A DNA stretch of 64,000 nucleotides, taken from Chamaecrista fasciculata. Taxonomy: Eukaryota; Streptophyta; Magnoliopsida; Fabales; Fabaceae. The stretch lies in the NCBI GenBank assembly GCA_003254925.1, contig QANZ01016307.1:53251-117250 (forward strand), given 5' to 3'. Position 1 is the first letter of the stretch; every line of letters starts with the position of its first letter. A model generated the notes under the pieces. It was not told the origin of the DNA. It saw only the letters and a list, made by a program, of their open reading frames with translations, and made no database searches. The translations under genes and the position numbers were made by a program. Below, piece by piece: positions 47,501 to 60,200 of the stretch.

Positions 47501-48406
47501 AAGTTGAGGGTTTACAACTCATTTAATAAGATTCATTCTCGTTTTAGACAAATTGACAAGATAATTAACTGTCAAATTAACGGATCTAGTGATTCAACTA
47601 AAGCTACAACCATATAAAAACTTGATTAAACGACAAAATAATCTATTTTATTTATTCTTAATTCATACGAATTATTTATATTTATTTACTTGATTCTCAT
47701 TATAGTATATAAATAACAAATATAAAGACTTTTTGTCAAAATAAGTAAAAAATATAACTTAGTATTTGTTGCAAAAAAACAGAAGAAGAAGAAGTGGAGT
47801 ATAATTCTTCCATATCTCATTCGAGAATCATGTCATTAGTCTTATAAATTTCAACGTTCTATGAATGTATACTATCAGCCGCCATATATGAAGACAACAA
47901 TTTGACCTTCTTATCCACCCAAGGATCCAAAAGTTTTTTGTTTAAAAAAATTTATAAAAGAAAAGTAATAAATCATAATCTGCTGTTTTCTTTTACTCAG
48001 GTAATTTGTGGGTGAATTCGTTATTTCGTTACGATTTGGTCTCTCTCATTTCTTTTTAAAATAACCCGTTGACATCAAACTTGATAAATCTCCGGAAAAT
48101 CGGAAAAATCTCTTTGTTTATTACATCTTAGAACCCCACCCTTACCTTACCGGCTCAATATTTAAAATTTGTTGACTTATCATTTATTAAAATTTAATTA
48201 CGTAGGTGTGCTCTGTTTTAAAATGGGTGACAGAGGATAAAAAAGATTTTTAAAAAGAAATTGAACAATAGAAAATGAAGAAATTACTCCGGAACTTGAT
48301 TTTGAATATACAAGAATGAAATGAAAGCAGGAATTACAGAAAAGAGGAATCTGAAGGAAGAAGGAATGAATGAAGGAATAGATGGGAAGTGAGAAAGAAG
48401 AGCTAA
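44535..48406. other. Long intergenic stretch, no supported gene
   Basis: Mostly AT-rich. It holds a short direct duplication at 46393-46449 (TGGACCTAATTATTAGTAAC twice, 31 bp apart) and an ultrashort insertion at 47336-47354. Small minus-strand frames at 45448-45702 and 46766-46957 have no recognisable features; the latter (VEGAFIYVGTTLDN, VLNFDEKYIV) is the more protein-like but has no support. Confidence 0.4.
47336..47354 (-). mobile_element. Ultrashort minus-strand A-tailed insertion with 14 bp target duplication
   Basis: TAT-run plus GGCCATT (minus strand AATGGCC then A-run) between perfect CACTTGAATAAATA copies (47322-47335 and 47355-47368). Confidence 0.6.
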
Positions 48407-49054
48407 TTAAGTGTGAGACGAAGTGAGAGCCAAGAGGTGTTCTAGATAATCAGCACCCAAATCCTCAAACACCAACACATCGTCTTCATTAATGTTTGAA
48501 TTGTGAGTGTTATGAGTAGTGGTTGTAGAAGAAGCATGAGCCTTATTAACCTTATTGGCCTTAGACGATTTAGTCCTGGAAGTTCGATGATTGTTCTTGA
48601 GTGCGAGTACAGGAGAACCACCACCATGTGCCCAAGGCTTATTTCCCATAGTGAGGCGTGAGAGTGACTCTCTCACCACATGCTCTGGAAAATTAAGGAC
48701 AGCCAGAGAGCCACGTGTCGACAAAGCAGCTTGATCGTACGCTAAAGCTGCATCCTCAGCTGTGTCGAATGTTCCTATCCACACTCGAACCCCTTTTCTT
48801 GTTGAGTCTCTTATCTCCGCCGCGTATTTCCCCCACGGCCGCCGTCTTACCCCTCTGTATGCCCTCGCCGTCGCCGGAGTACCTGCCGGACGAGGAGATG
48901 ATGATGATGAAGAAGAAGAAGATGATGAATCAATAGGGGATCGCTGATCATCAGAATCATTTGGGGTTTCAAAGGAGAACATGTTAGAATCGAAGAAGAA
49001 ATCATCAGGATAATTTGGGGTTTCAAAGGAGAGGAAGTTAGAATCGAAATCCAT
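48407..49054 (-). CDS. AP2/ERF transcription factor, group IX (ERF1-like)
   Basis: Single exon of 215 residues from the ATG at 49054. The frame continues upstream to about 49120, but only with non-ATG codons and very close to the TATA box (49137-49152), so it is not used. One AP2 domain at about 66-125 ([37 protein letters not shown]) has the Ala and Asp of ERF-type GCC-box binders. An 11-Ser run precedes it. The C terminus [16 protein letters not shown] is the group IX CMIX-1 type acidic motif. Group IX ERFs integrate ethylene and jasmonate defence signals. The N terminus holds an 18-residue tandem duplication (FDSN..SFETPN twice). Paralogue of 61532-62149. Confidence 0.92.
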   Translation of the reverse strand: MDFDSNFLSFETPNYPDDFFFDSNMFSFETPNDSDDQRSPIDSSSSSSSSSSSPRPAGTPATARAYRGVRRRPWGKYAAEIRDSTRKGVRVWIGTFDTAEDAALAYDQAALSTRGSLAVLNFPEHVVRESLSRLTMGNKPWAHGGGSPVLALKNNHRTSRTKSSKANKVNKAHASSTTTTHNTHNSNINEDDVLVFEDLGADYLEHLLALTSSHT

Positions 49055-49136
49055 GTATACGATTATTGAGCTAGTTGGATAATTGCTGTATTTTGTTGCT
49101 TGAGAGTTCAGACAGACCACTTGGACGCTTTGTCCC

Positions 49137-49152
49137 CCTCTATATATATATG
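49137..49152 (-). promoter_or_regulatory. TATA box of the first ERF gene
   Basis: A TA run (CTATATATATATATGG on the plus strand) about 85 bp upstream of the chosen ATG. Confidence 0.5.
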
Positions 49153-49154
49153 GT

Positions 49155-52049
49155 TACCCTATCGGAAATTTAGAAACAAAACGACCAAATGAAATCTAGT
49201 AAGAGTCCTGGGCTGTTTTAAAATATTACTATTGAAATTTCTTGATTAAATAAAAGAAGAAGGCGGGATTATTGGAGAAGGAGGATGAATGGTTATATGA
49301 ATTGGATGTGTTTGGATTTATAATTTCTCTCACTTGATTAGATTTTGTTTGGGAAAAGGATGGCAATAAATTAAGGTCGAGTTTGGTGTTGAATGCACGT
49401 GTGAGTCAAAGTATCAAACAACTAAGCAACAAAGGCATTTCACTACTACTGCACACTGCATACCCCGGAATGCCACCAATTGCCTTAAATCATCTGTTTT
49501 GAATGTTGACTATATTTTTTTAGTGCATTCTAGAACAAAAGCATTTTAAACACAATACTTCTTATTCATTCTCCATAAGTAATATTTGATCACCTCGTAC
49601 GTCTTTTATATTTTATCAAGCGCTCTACTCTCTCCCTTTCTAGAATTTTGTTTTTCTCTCTTCTTTTTTATTCTCAATTTTATTGCTTAAAGATATATAT
49701 CAAGACTTTGAGAGAAAAAAATTATAATCATAAAAGGTTAAATACATTGACTACAACCTTGTTTTACTTTTTCACATAAGAATTTTTTTTTTTGGCTCAA
49801 TTTTTTTTTGGTATAGAAATGTGATAGTAAGGGAAGACATTCCCAGAATTATTGGGCAGGGCGCCAGAGACATGTCGAAGAGGCCGACAGAGACCCAACC
49901 CAAATGATTACTACACAGGCCTAAACCACAAGCATTTTTACCCATAACAACTAGGGATGACAATGGTTTAGGATACTTAGAATATTTATCCGTATCCATC
50001 GGAAAAAAATATCCGATATCCGTCGGATATCGGATACGGATACGGATAGTGAAAATTAAATTTTTTTCGGATATTAGACGGATNTGAACAGCGTTATCAA
50101 ATTTAATAACACAATTTTTTTATAATAAAGCAAATTAAAAAAATATCTAATAATCAAACTAAAACTTCAATCTAAAAACATGTATACATTAAACAAGATA
50201 AAAATTATATTAGGAAAGCATGAGGCAATAGAAGCGTTTCAAATGGAGTTCGCGGGAAGTTGGGAATAATATATTGTTGCAGTATTATCACCTAGACGCC
50301 TACACATTGGAACAATATTAATATTAAAACCACAAAGGCTGTCCCATGTAATTAATGGAGTTGTTTAATTGTATTCCAACATACAAAGACAAACAATAAG
50401 GTTTGAAAAGTGTTGAATATTTCTTTGGCAAGTTGTCATTGATAGACTCCATCACCAGTGAGTACACTGTATCTACATGTTTTTTTTTTTTTTAAATTTC
50501 CATTCCAAGAGGACCTGTATCTGCATGCTTTCTCTTTCCACTTCCACACTATTCTTCACATCAAAATCATATATACATCATCTTTACATCATCCGCCGCC
50601 GCCTCCATACATCATAATTCTTATTTTCTTTTTCAATTTAATCTCAACCCCATAATATTTCAAGATAAACACACTGTTAAACAGTGACTGTTCCTACCTT
50701 CACTCTTTGTTATTTCCATTCCTGTGGCTATAATAAATCAAATAGGATAAATTCTACAATTCTCAATCTATCCCATACCAAGTGTTTTTCTTCCTGTGTA
50801 GAATTTCTATTGATGTATTATGCGTTGAAAGATTAATTAAAATAATAGCTGTAATGGATGCCGTTAACTATGTCTTATAATAATCAATGAAAGATAATGA
50901 TGCAGACCCAAGTTCAATTAATGATTAATATTTTATTAATGCGCATTAGCGTCAAGTTGTGATTAAAATATGTGCCACTTGCTAATAAGACTAGCTAGGT
51001 AATAGGTATTAACTATATATTAATTAAATATAAGTTTCACATATTATTTATTAGGTTTAAAAGACCCCGACGCCTCAGGGTGTTTAGAGCAAAGGAAGAT
51101 ACATGTATGCATCCAATAATGCATCTCTATGACTTGTACCATATGTATAATTGATTACAAATTTTCTTTTTCTTTTTTTTCTCTTCTTTTGTTTGTTTGT
51201 TTGTTTTTATGCCCACTGCATGTGTCACTTTCGTAATAATAACTCCTGGTCCTGGGTAAAGACAAGAATCAGTTGGTCCATCAGATCATATGACTTCTCT
51301 TCAAAGTTCAAAGTCCATAAGAAGAACTACGTAATATATAATATTAATATATAGAAGCCATTTTTGAATGGCATGTAATTAATTATCTCTCGATCTCTAA
51401 TTGGTTATTTCAAGGAAGTGCGAGAGGAAAGGGCCGAAGCAAACTTGATTTAGATATTGTTAGGTATTTTGTGACTATACACTGACATCATCTATCGGAT
51501 TTGAAGTTTTTAATATGAAGATAAAAGACAGGGAAAGGTTGAATTATTAGAGATTATATTATATTAAATATCCATGGTAATAAAAATGTAGTCATTCAAA
51601 TTAGTATTTTAAAAATGTCAAACCTTCAGGATATTATTCGGTTGACAATAGTAATGATAAATTATGAGAAAAATAATAAAAATTACTGTAGAAATTGACA
51701 ATTAGCAGTTGGGACTTAACCACTTGGGAGCCTATAAAGTCTCCTCCTGGAGACAAGAAAATCTAGTTATGATACTCAGCTACGTCATTTGACATTGACT
51801 CTTTTTTTTTTTTTTTAACTGTGAAAATTTGACAATGATTCAATGGAAAGAGGTTATAGAGAGAAGCTCATTGGAAATGGGCCTTAAGGTATTGGGCCCA
51901 GTCCAGTGACATGAATGAATCCGCATAACTTGCGCAGTTCCACAAACGACATTGTATAAGAAGACCAAACATAATATCAAGGCCCATTTAGGCCCAAACA
52001 TTCGAATCACCTTACGTGGTTTCTCACTAGTCATACTACCTTTGAGGCG
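49155..52049. other. Intergenic with scattered element fragments
   Basis: About 49951-50110 is a fragment starting CTAGGGATGACAAT with GGATATCGGATACGGAT repeats and an N at 50084. An A-tailed insertion is at 50480-50514. No gene seen; a long minus-strand frame at 51840-52190 appears fortuitous. Confidence 0.45.
50480..50514 (-). mobile_element. Short minus-strand A-tailed insertion
   Basis: A 35 bp insert beginning with a T-run and ending AAGAGGA lies between CTGTATCTACATG (50467-50479) and CTGTATCTGCATG (50515-50527), 12 of 13 identical. Confidence 0.45.
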
Positions 52050-52435
52050 CTGGCACGCATGGATATTGGTATCATATTCGTATCCGATATTGGTATCTGT
52101 CGAGTCCCTTAAATATCTGAAATACCCGAAAATAATGGATATAAGATAACTTAATTCAAAAATTGAATATATCCGATATCCGATACCCAATATCCGTTAA
52201 ATAAAATATAATAGAAAACGTATAAAATATAATAAAATTTTATATTATAGAGTATCGGATACTGAGTACCCTAACTATCCGTTCATGATAGATATCGAAT
52301 AACTATTTTTTTTATTTTTCACTACCCGTACTCTATCCGATATCCGATATCAACGGATATCGGATATTTTTTACGGGTGAATTCATAAAGGTATTCTAAA
52401 TACCCACCCAAATTGGCATCCCCTTGGCATGAGGA
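52050..52435. mobile_element. TIR element fragment with ATATCCGATATCC repeats
   Basis: Inverted arms carry GGATATTGGTATC / TATCCGATATCC units around an AT core, and the right end reads TTGGCATCCCCTT. Related to 31937-32402, 49951 and 54335-54501. Ends are not sharply defined. Confidence 0.45.
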
Positions 52436-52579
52436 TGAGGCCAAGAATGAAAATGTGTGGAGTGGGAGTAATTGAGCCATGTACTCGTGATGTGTGAAGT
52501 GTGAACCAACTTGATATATAATTTTTAATTAATTACAGGGAAGGGTTTCAATATTTAGGTTAAGAGTATAAAGTAGTAA

Positions 52580-53075
52580 GGCCAACGTCTCAAATTGGTC
52601 CCTTATGTATGGGATAGATTTTAAATTGGTCCCTTATCTTTCATTTATTCAAGATTTGTCTTACATTTTTTCATGATGTTTCAAATTGGTCCAAACATCA
52701 TTGAATGTGGTTATTTCTCTCTCATTTCAAGCTCAAATGCAACAAATTTAGAGTTATGAGTTCCTTTTAACGAGTGCTTTAGGACCATCAACAAATGAGG
52801 TCAAATTGAGTCCTAAAAGTAGGTAACTCGTTTTACGATTAAACAAGTGAAATTGGTCATATCTCTTTCGTTCCATGTCCGAATGTGGCAAGTTCAAAAT
52901 TATGTGCTAACTCTTGAGCAGTTCTTTATTTACCTAGTAAAAATCATTAACAAATGAGGTAAAATCGCATTTCAAACGTCAATTTGGGACTAATTTGAAA
53001 CAAATGAAAGATAATGGACTAATTTGAAACTTAGCTCATATATAAGGGACCAATTTGAGACTTTACTCTTTAGCC
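52580..53075. mobile_element. 496 bp Mutator-like MITE with perfect 9 bp TSD
   Basis: Starts GGCCAACGTCTCAAATTGG and ends CCAATTTGAGACTTTACTC then TTTAGCC, with TIRs about 45 bp or longer. Flanks are perfect AAGTAGTAA (52571-52579 and 53076-53084). A truncated sister lies at 34475-34905. The GGCC terminus is shared with the foldback family at 41006. Confidence 0.8.
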
Positions 53076-53084
53076 AAGTAGTAA

Positions 53085-54180
53085 CTAGTAATTAAGAGTT
53101 AAGACTACCTCATATATGTTAATTTGAATAAAAGCTCCAGCCGCCAAAGTACGGCACGATTGAATAAACACTAAAAAGAGAAACAGATGAGATGCATGAA
53201 TATATTTGGTTTCCTTTTTTGATGGCTCCCTAATAGTTAAAATATTGTGCCTTTTCACTTTTCAGGCCAAGTGGCATTCCTCGTAAGTGGAGAATTAATA
53301 ATTAATTATTGTATAGAAGAGCCCTGTCCATGTCACAAAAGCAATAACGATAACATAAACGCCTAAACGGACTAGTGTGTACATATATATAATAATACCA
53401 ATTGTAGACTCAGATTCAGGGGATATAGCAAACCTACGACGACCCTCAGGCACGTGGGCAGCTGTTCTCACTTCTCACTCTGTCAAACCCATTTATTGGA
53501 AAATGGATAGAATTGAATCCAACACTGCTCTGTTCTTGTTTAGATGCATAATGCATCCCCTATCTCCTAGTTAATTCCCTAATCAACAAAATTAAACATT
53601 TGGATTATTGGTTTTAAATTTTATTAATTAAGACCCAAAAGTTGTATCAACTTGCGGAGTGATAGTGAAGACAAATTTGAAAGTACCGAGAACGAAGTAC
53701 TTGAGGGGGGAAGGTAGTTAATAATTATTACTAGATGGTTAAGAAGAAGAAGTAATAAGTGGGATATCCTCGAACAATCCGAATACATTTGCGGAAAAAT
53801 GTATGGGGACAGTGAGAGAAGCACTAAAAGCTAAGCAGCGAAAATAGCAGCCGTCTGCGCGATTCAGAAAATTCATGCATCCATCTACCTACCTAGGACC
53901 CATTCCATATACACATACATCATCCACTTGTTTATTTTAAATTAATTGAACTCATCATCATAATTAACTGCATATTCCGCATCCATGCAAGCATTTAAAC
54001 CCTACATTCACTTCTCGTTTGTTTTCTTGCTTTCATCAAAGACCATTCTTTGATTCATATATAGTACCTATAGGAGTACTATATATGTAGAAACAGAGGT
54101 CATATTCCACCCTCTTTCTTTATATTATCACCTCATCTCTACCTTTTCCTTCTTCTGATTCTTGTTGCTGCTAATTATAA
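53085..54180. other. Intergenic, no gene seen
   Basis: AT-rich. The stretch from about 54050 becomes CT-rich (CCTCTTTCTTT, CTTTTCCTTCTTCT) and may be the leader of the tentative gene starting at 54247. Confidence 0.4.
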
Positions 54181-54246
54181 CGTCGATGCAACGGCGTTGT
54201 CAAAGCTGAATTGACACTCTCACAGCAAAATGTTTTCAGCCTCAGC

Positions 54247-57200
54247 ATGGAAAGCAACAATACTGTAAGTACTGATTGCCTAAAGTAATTTCATTCCCTT
54301 AATCTCAATTAGTTATGTACATTCAATTTCTCAATGACAATGAGTGGTAATGAGTAGGATATCCGATCATTTTATTATTATTTATATAATTTTTTACTAT
54401 TATACTTTATCAAATATTCAATATTTCATGGATATCAAATATTTTTCGTGAGTGAATTCTAATGAATACCTTGAGTGCCCCACCCAACTTGTCACCCCTA
54501 GTATCACATCTTGTATTTTCCAGTTTGCAAAGTTCTTTATTTTTACTAGTGAATGCACTTGTAAAACAAAAGTAGAGAGATTTATTATAAGGTTAAATGT
54601 TTGTTTGAGAGTGCTTTTGTCATAAATGGTGTTAAGACATGAAATTATTTAAATAAATATATAATGATTATAATAAATAAAGAGAATTGTATGAATATTT
54701 TAAAACTGTATATGAATAAAAAAATAATAAAGAAAATTGATTGATGAAAAATAAATTAGAGTTAGTGTTGATAGAATTTTGTTAAATGTTACCTGGCCTT
54801 TTGATGATTTTACAAATTAATAGTTGCCAAAATATCATTTATAGATAATGTTTGCTTCCCGAAAATTTTTTATTACTTAAAAATATATATGAAACAATCA
54901 TAATTATCTAAATAATTTTTTAATAATAAATAATATAAATCTTAAAATATCTATAGTACTCTTTGAATTTACTACAATTATTGCATCGAAAAGAAAAAAA
55001 TCAATGGCATAGGTTAAAGATTTTAGCATCACCTAAATTTTATTTGTTTTTTACTATTAATTTTTCTTTTTGTGGGTTACCCACCCAATTTTTGAAGTTT
55101 TGCCCCAATTAATCCAGGTAGATTTTGGTTTACTATTAGTTTCGTTTGTCTTTCTTTCTCTTTAAATGTGTTAAAAATCTATTTATTTAGCACATTTGGC
55201 AAGTTAGGACTTAAAAGGAAAGTTAAAATTGGTAATCAGGAAATTATTATAAATAAATAGGAGAAGTGGATGGGTAGGATAGTGCCAAGTGGCGGGTAGT
55301 GATTGAGAGAGTGAGAATATTACGATATGAGTAAACTACTAAATTGTTCCCTGAATTATTGACTCGCTGACAGATTGGTCCTCGAATTTAAGAAATTGAC
55401 AAATAGGTCCCCGAATTTTTCTAACGAGTCAAATAGGTCCCCGAATTTTTCTAACATTTGTCAAATAAGTCCTTCTGTGCATGTTATTCGAGGACCTATT
55501 TGACTAACGTTAGAAAAATTCGGGAACCTATTTGACCCGTTATAAAAATTCAGGGACCTATTTGTCAATTTCCTAAATTTAGGGACCTATTTGTCAATTT
55601 CCTAAATTTGGGGACCAATCTGTCAGCGAACCAATAATTCAGAGACCAGTTTACTCGTTACGATATTATCATGAGGCAAAAACAGAGTAGTATGGCGTTT
55701 TGGTCATTTCGTGATTGAGAAATAATAATTTTATATTCCCGCCTATAAGCACACGACACGACACCAGCGTGGTGTGGTTGTCTTCTCGCCTCGGCCTCTC
55801 TCATCGTAACCCTACCTTTCTCTTTCTTCTGTATCCCTTTTTATTTCTAATTATCTGATTTCATTCTCTGTATTTTTCTGTATTTCACAGTTACTAATAA
55901 GTAATAAATTACATTATGATAACTCTATGATTTGCATTTTGCAGACCATAATGTTTCAAGTAAAGGTGGTGGACTACAGAAGAATTACATTACATATATA
56001 CATGAATATGACGACGACAGCAGGTGAATCCCTAAACACGATTGATTTGCTTTCATTGACTTTGTTTGAAATTTTAAATATTTGCTAGTAAGTAAAAACA
56101 AGAGTACTGAAGATCGCTTCACTTCCTTTTTGTGCTGGGACTTGTTTGTATTAGTGTTTTTAATTTACTTGTGGGTTTAAATATAATGCATATTTTCTCA
56201 AGATTTGATCGATAAATAATGCGTTATTGAACGACTCCTAGCTATATATATGTACTAAATGCGCACACAGAGATACATACTTTTATTTTCTTAAACTTGT
56301 GTGCTGGCGAAGCTTTAATTAGTTCTACTTTTATTGCGTGATTCTTGAAACATTGAAATAAATACAGCAATCGATCATGTGATTCATTATGTTAGTCATT
56401 TTTCCAATTTCTCCTTTGCAACATGACCTATACACGTTTCTCCCAAAATTGTATGATTGCTAGACATATTTTGATTCACGAGGAATAATTTCGAGTTTTG
56501 TAATAGTTAAAGGATGTCAAGTACTGCCTTTAAACGATTGTGTGCTAAAATTGTAACTAGAATATATTTTGGTATTAGATAGTTGCTTCCATCAGTATTA
56601 TTTAATTATTCTCCAGTTCTCTATCTTGATTTTTAGTAGTTTTAATTAAATTTATCTCTTTCTCAATTTTATTTTGGTATTATGCATGTAGCGGTTATTA
56701 TAAATGATGACAAAAGACTATTGGTGCATGCCCCTAACATTTGGGGTCAGTTTTAATTATGCCTCAAACGTTTTTTTGTGTCAGTTATTCCCCTAACGTT
56801 TCACATTATTGTTGTCAATTATATTATACCCTAACCTATAACTCTGTTAATTAGATTGATGAAAAAAGCTGATGTGTCAGCTGACTGGGCTAATAGTTGT
56901 CGTCATTGAACTCAAGAGGTCAAAAAACCTTGAATTAGGAGTTTTTGTAGTCTTCAGAGTCGCCGTGTATCTCGCTAAAAAGTTCGCCAGAGAAGACGAA
57001 CCTCACTGGAAAAGCTCGGCGGAAAGGTTTTTTGACCTCCTGAGTTCAATGAAAGCCTCCATTAGCCCAGACAGTTGATACATAAGTTTTTTCCGTGAAT
57101 CTAATTAATGGAGTTAGAGGTTAGGGTATCATTAACAACAATGTAAACAATCGTATAGTGAAGAGACATAGTATTGCAATGGACTAGCTAGCTAGCTTGA

Positions 57201-60200
57201 TTAGTTCAAGAAGTTGATGTCTCCTTAACAACTTACATTTGTTTCCTAATGATTATAGCTGTTTATTTATTTATTATTATTATTATTAGACGCATTTTAA
57301 TGATGGAAACGTTGGATATTTATAGTTTCAAGAGCAAATTGAATGATCTCTGATTTTTTTTTCTTTTGGGCAAAGATCTCTGAGTTAAATTTGATGATAA
57401 TCTGCCTTTTGTGTTGCATTTTCAAATGATAAAGTTGGCACAAACCAAATGTGATGCATTTGATAATAAACTGACAATGAGATTTTGGATTGTATTGAAT
57501 TGTTGTTGTTGTAGGCTTGTAGTTAGCTAGGCTGTTGAGTGTATATATATATAATTAGGCTGTTGTGTATTATTAATTTATTACAAATTGACACCATCAT
57601 TTGGATTTTTGTTAACAGTATTTTCCTGATCTCATGCTCAACTTCATATATTTCATTATAATTACTTCACTCTAAATTTTTTTTTGAAGCTCATAAATTT
57701 GACTGTATATATACATATATATGGAAAAATCATATTTATGATCCCATTTCCTTCCCAATTAATAACTAGCATTTTGTCCCTGGCAGCCATATATCTTTTT
57801 TATAACCTGTTGCAACAGCTACTATTGTTTGATTTTATAACAGTTAGAAAAAATATATGAGTTGATTGATAACTCAATCTTTAGTTTAGATTTCACATTT
57901 TAATAATTAATAATTTTAGAGACAATATAATTTAATTATTTAAACTTATTTTATATAAACTAAATATTAATCTATCTGTAACGGGATGGATAAATATGCT
58001 GATTTTATTTTAATTCATTGCTTTAAAATGTGAAAAACAAAAAGATACTATACAAAATTCTTTAAAGCAAATTTTTATATTAAAATAAAACTAAAATCGA
58101 GCGAGTTTTGGCGGGAGTTTTGAGAGGGTAAGCTGATTGAGAAAGTGTGAGTGGCCAAAAGGAATGACGTGTAAGTTTAAATGACCATTCTATCCTGAAA
58201 TATGAACTTCTCTGTTGGAGTGCATTTATGGCGTTTTAGTGATTTCCAATATCAGGCACAATTAATATCTAATGCCTTTTTTTCCACGAAACCCTGCCTC
58301 CTCCCTTTCCCACATTCTGCTTCTGTAAACCCTAACTTTTCAGTTTTCACCCCTTTTCTCTATCTTTGCCTTACTCTTAGTTCAATGCTTAATTTATGAA
58401 TTATATATACACTGTTCCAGATGCATTTGATTCCGATTTTAATTGTCTGTTTTATAGAGGGAAAACATTGCTTCGGAATTAAGAACAGTGTTGGACGATG
58501 GGAGTCGGATACAATCAAAATAAAGAGAGGTAACTATACATGTATTTTTTTTTTTAATCTTTTCAATGCTTCTTTATCATGAATATTTCTGAAGTGACGG
58601 AAGGTACTTTGTCTTGAGATACTTCCGTTGTTATTGATTGATGGCAAAGAGAGGGAATTGCCTTTTAGAATCCGAGGGAATCAGTAATATCTGGATCTTT
58701 ATATATCTAATTGTGGCGTCTGAGTCTGATCTTATTTCTTTTAAAGACTTAAACATTCCTTATGGTAACAGATAAAATGTTATCATTATATTAGTATTCA
58801 GATACTGTAGCACTTTGATTTCAAAATATTGTTCCATCATTTTCACTTTTCAGATTTCTCGATCTAGCTACTTATCTGAATTCCATCGCTTTGTCTTAAA
58901 GGAATTAGTTCATATCCTTCGATCTAATTATGTCTTGGAATTTTTTATGTTTTGGTGATCGAATGCATTTTTTCTCAATCTGCCATCATTTAATTGCTAA
59001 CTGATGATGTGAAGACCTCACGAGTCACAAGTTCCTTTATATCTTTATTTTAAAAGAATTATTAATTTACGGAAAATTTATATTCTTAATTTTCTTGTGT
59101 TTGTTTCCACTAGACACTAGTAGGTAGAACCACTCGAGGGTTGATGAGATCGAACTCTTGGATTTTTCTTGACATTTCTATTTTTGATATGCAAATTTGG
59201 CTGCGATAATAAAGGATGGTGTTTTTTAAAGAACTTAATTGCGTGGTAGTAAGTTGTAAAGTCCATCCACTTATCATGTTTTTATTAAAATTTTGATAAC
59301 GAAAATTTTAAAAACTGCACATAGTTTTGGTCTATTAGATGAGGCAATATGGATAATGGAATGTTTATTACATCTTCATTTCAAGGATATCCTGGATTCT
59401 AGGATATATCAGGTGTCTGATGGTTGATGTGTGAGTTAATTATATATATATGCTACCGTTTGGTACACCGCATCTCTTGACTTTTATGTTTAGATTATTT
59501 TTTAATTGTTTTATATATTGTGTATTTACTTTCACAATTTTTACTTAGCGTACCAAATATTATACATGGAGGAATTTTAGATGTTGATGCATCTTTTGCT
59601 TTCATCTTATACTTAAATAGTTCTTTAGTTGCCATTTGTAAGGGAATAAGTTGATTATTTGACTGTTGATATGAATACCGATCTTGCTTCAAAAGTTTTA
59701 TTTTTTCTTGTTCTTTAAACAAATTCAAAATCAAAGTTATTTTCCTGATCAGGTCAGAGAAAATATCCCCAACCGATCGTTTGGTGAGAGTGCAATACAT
59801 AATCAAGCATTTGTGGACTTTAAAGATAGACAGCTTTATTCTTGCTATTGATGCCATATGCTTAAATATGTTCACGTATACGCATAGCGTTACCAATGCC
59901 TAGACATGTAACAATACTGATTGTGGCACCTTTGAAAAATCTAATCAATGTTGTTAGTGATTGTCTATTTTGCGCTTGCTGTATTCAGTGACTTCGCAAT
60001 CACTTTTTTTTCCCCCTCTTTTCTTGTTTAAGATGATTTTGGTTATTTTGGTTTGTAGAGTATTTCACAAGCAAGAATGCGGTCCCTTAATTTTATCCCA
60101 AGTTTCAAGATAATTTCATTTTGTTCCTATTTGGTCCCACATTTTTACCCCAGGTTTCATTTTCAACCCTTAACTTTTTCATTTTGATCCTTTAAATTTA

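Noticed and set aside
51840..52190. 116-codon minus-strand frame
   Set aside because: Its N-terminal part translates the TIR-element repeats; the rest shows no domain.
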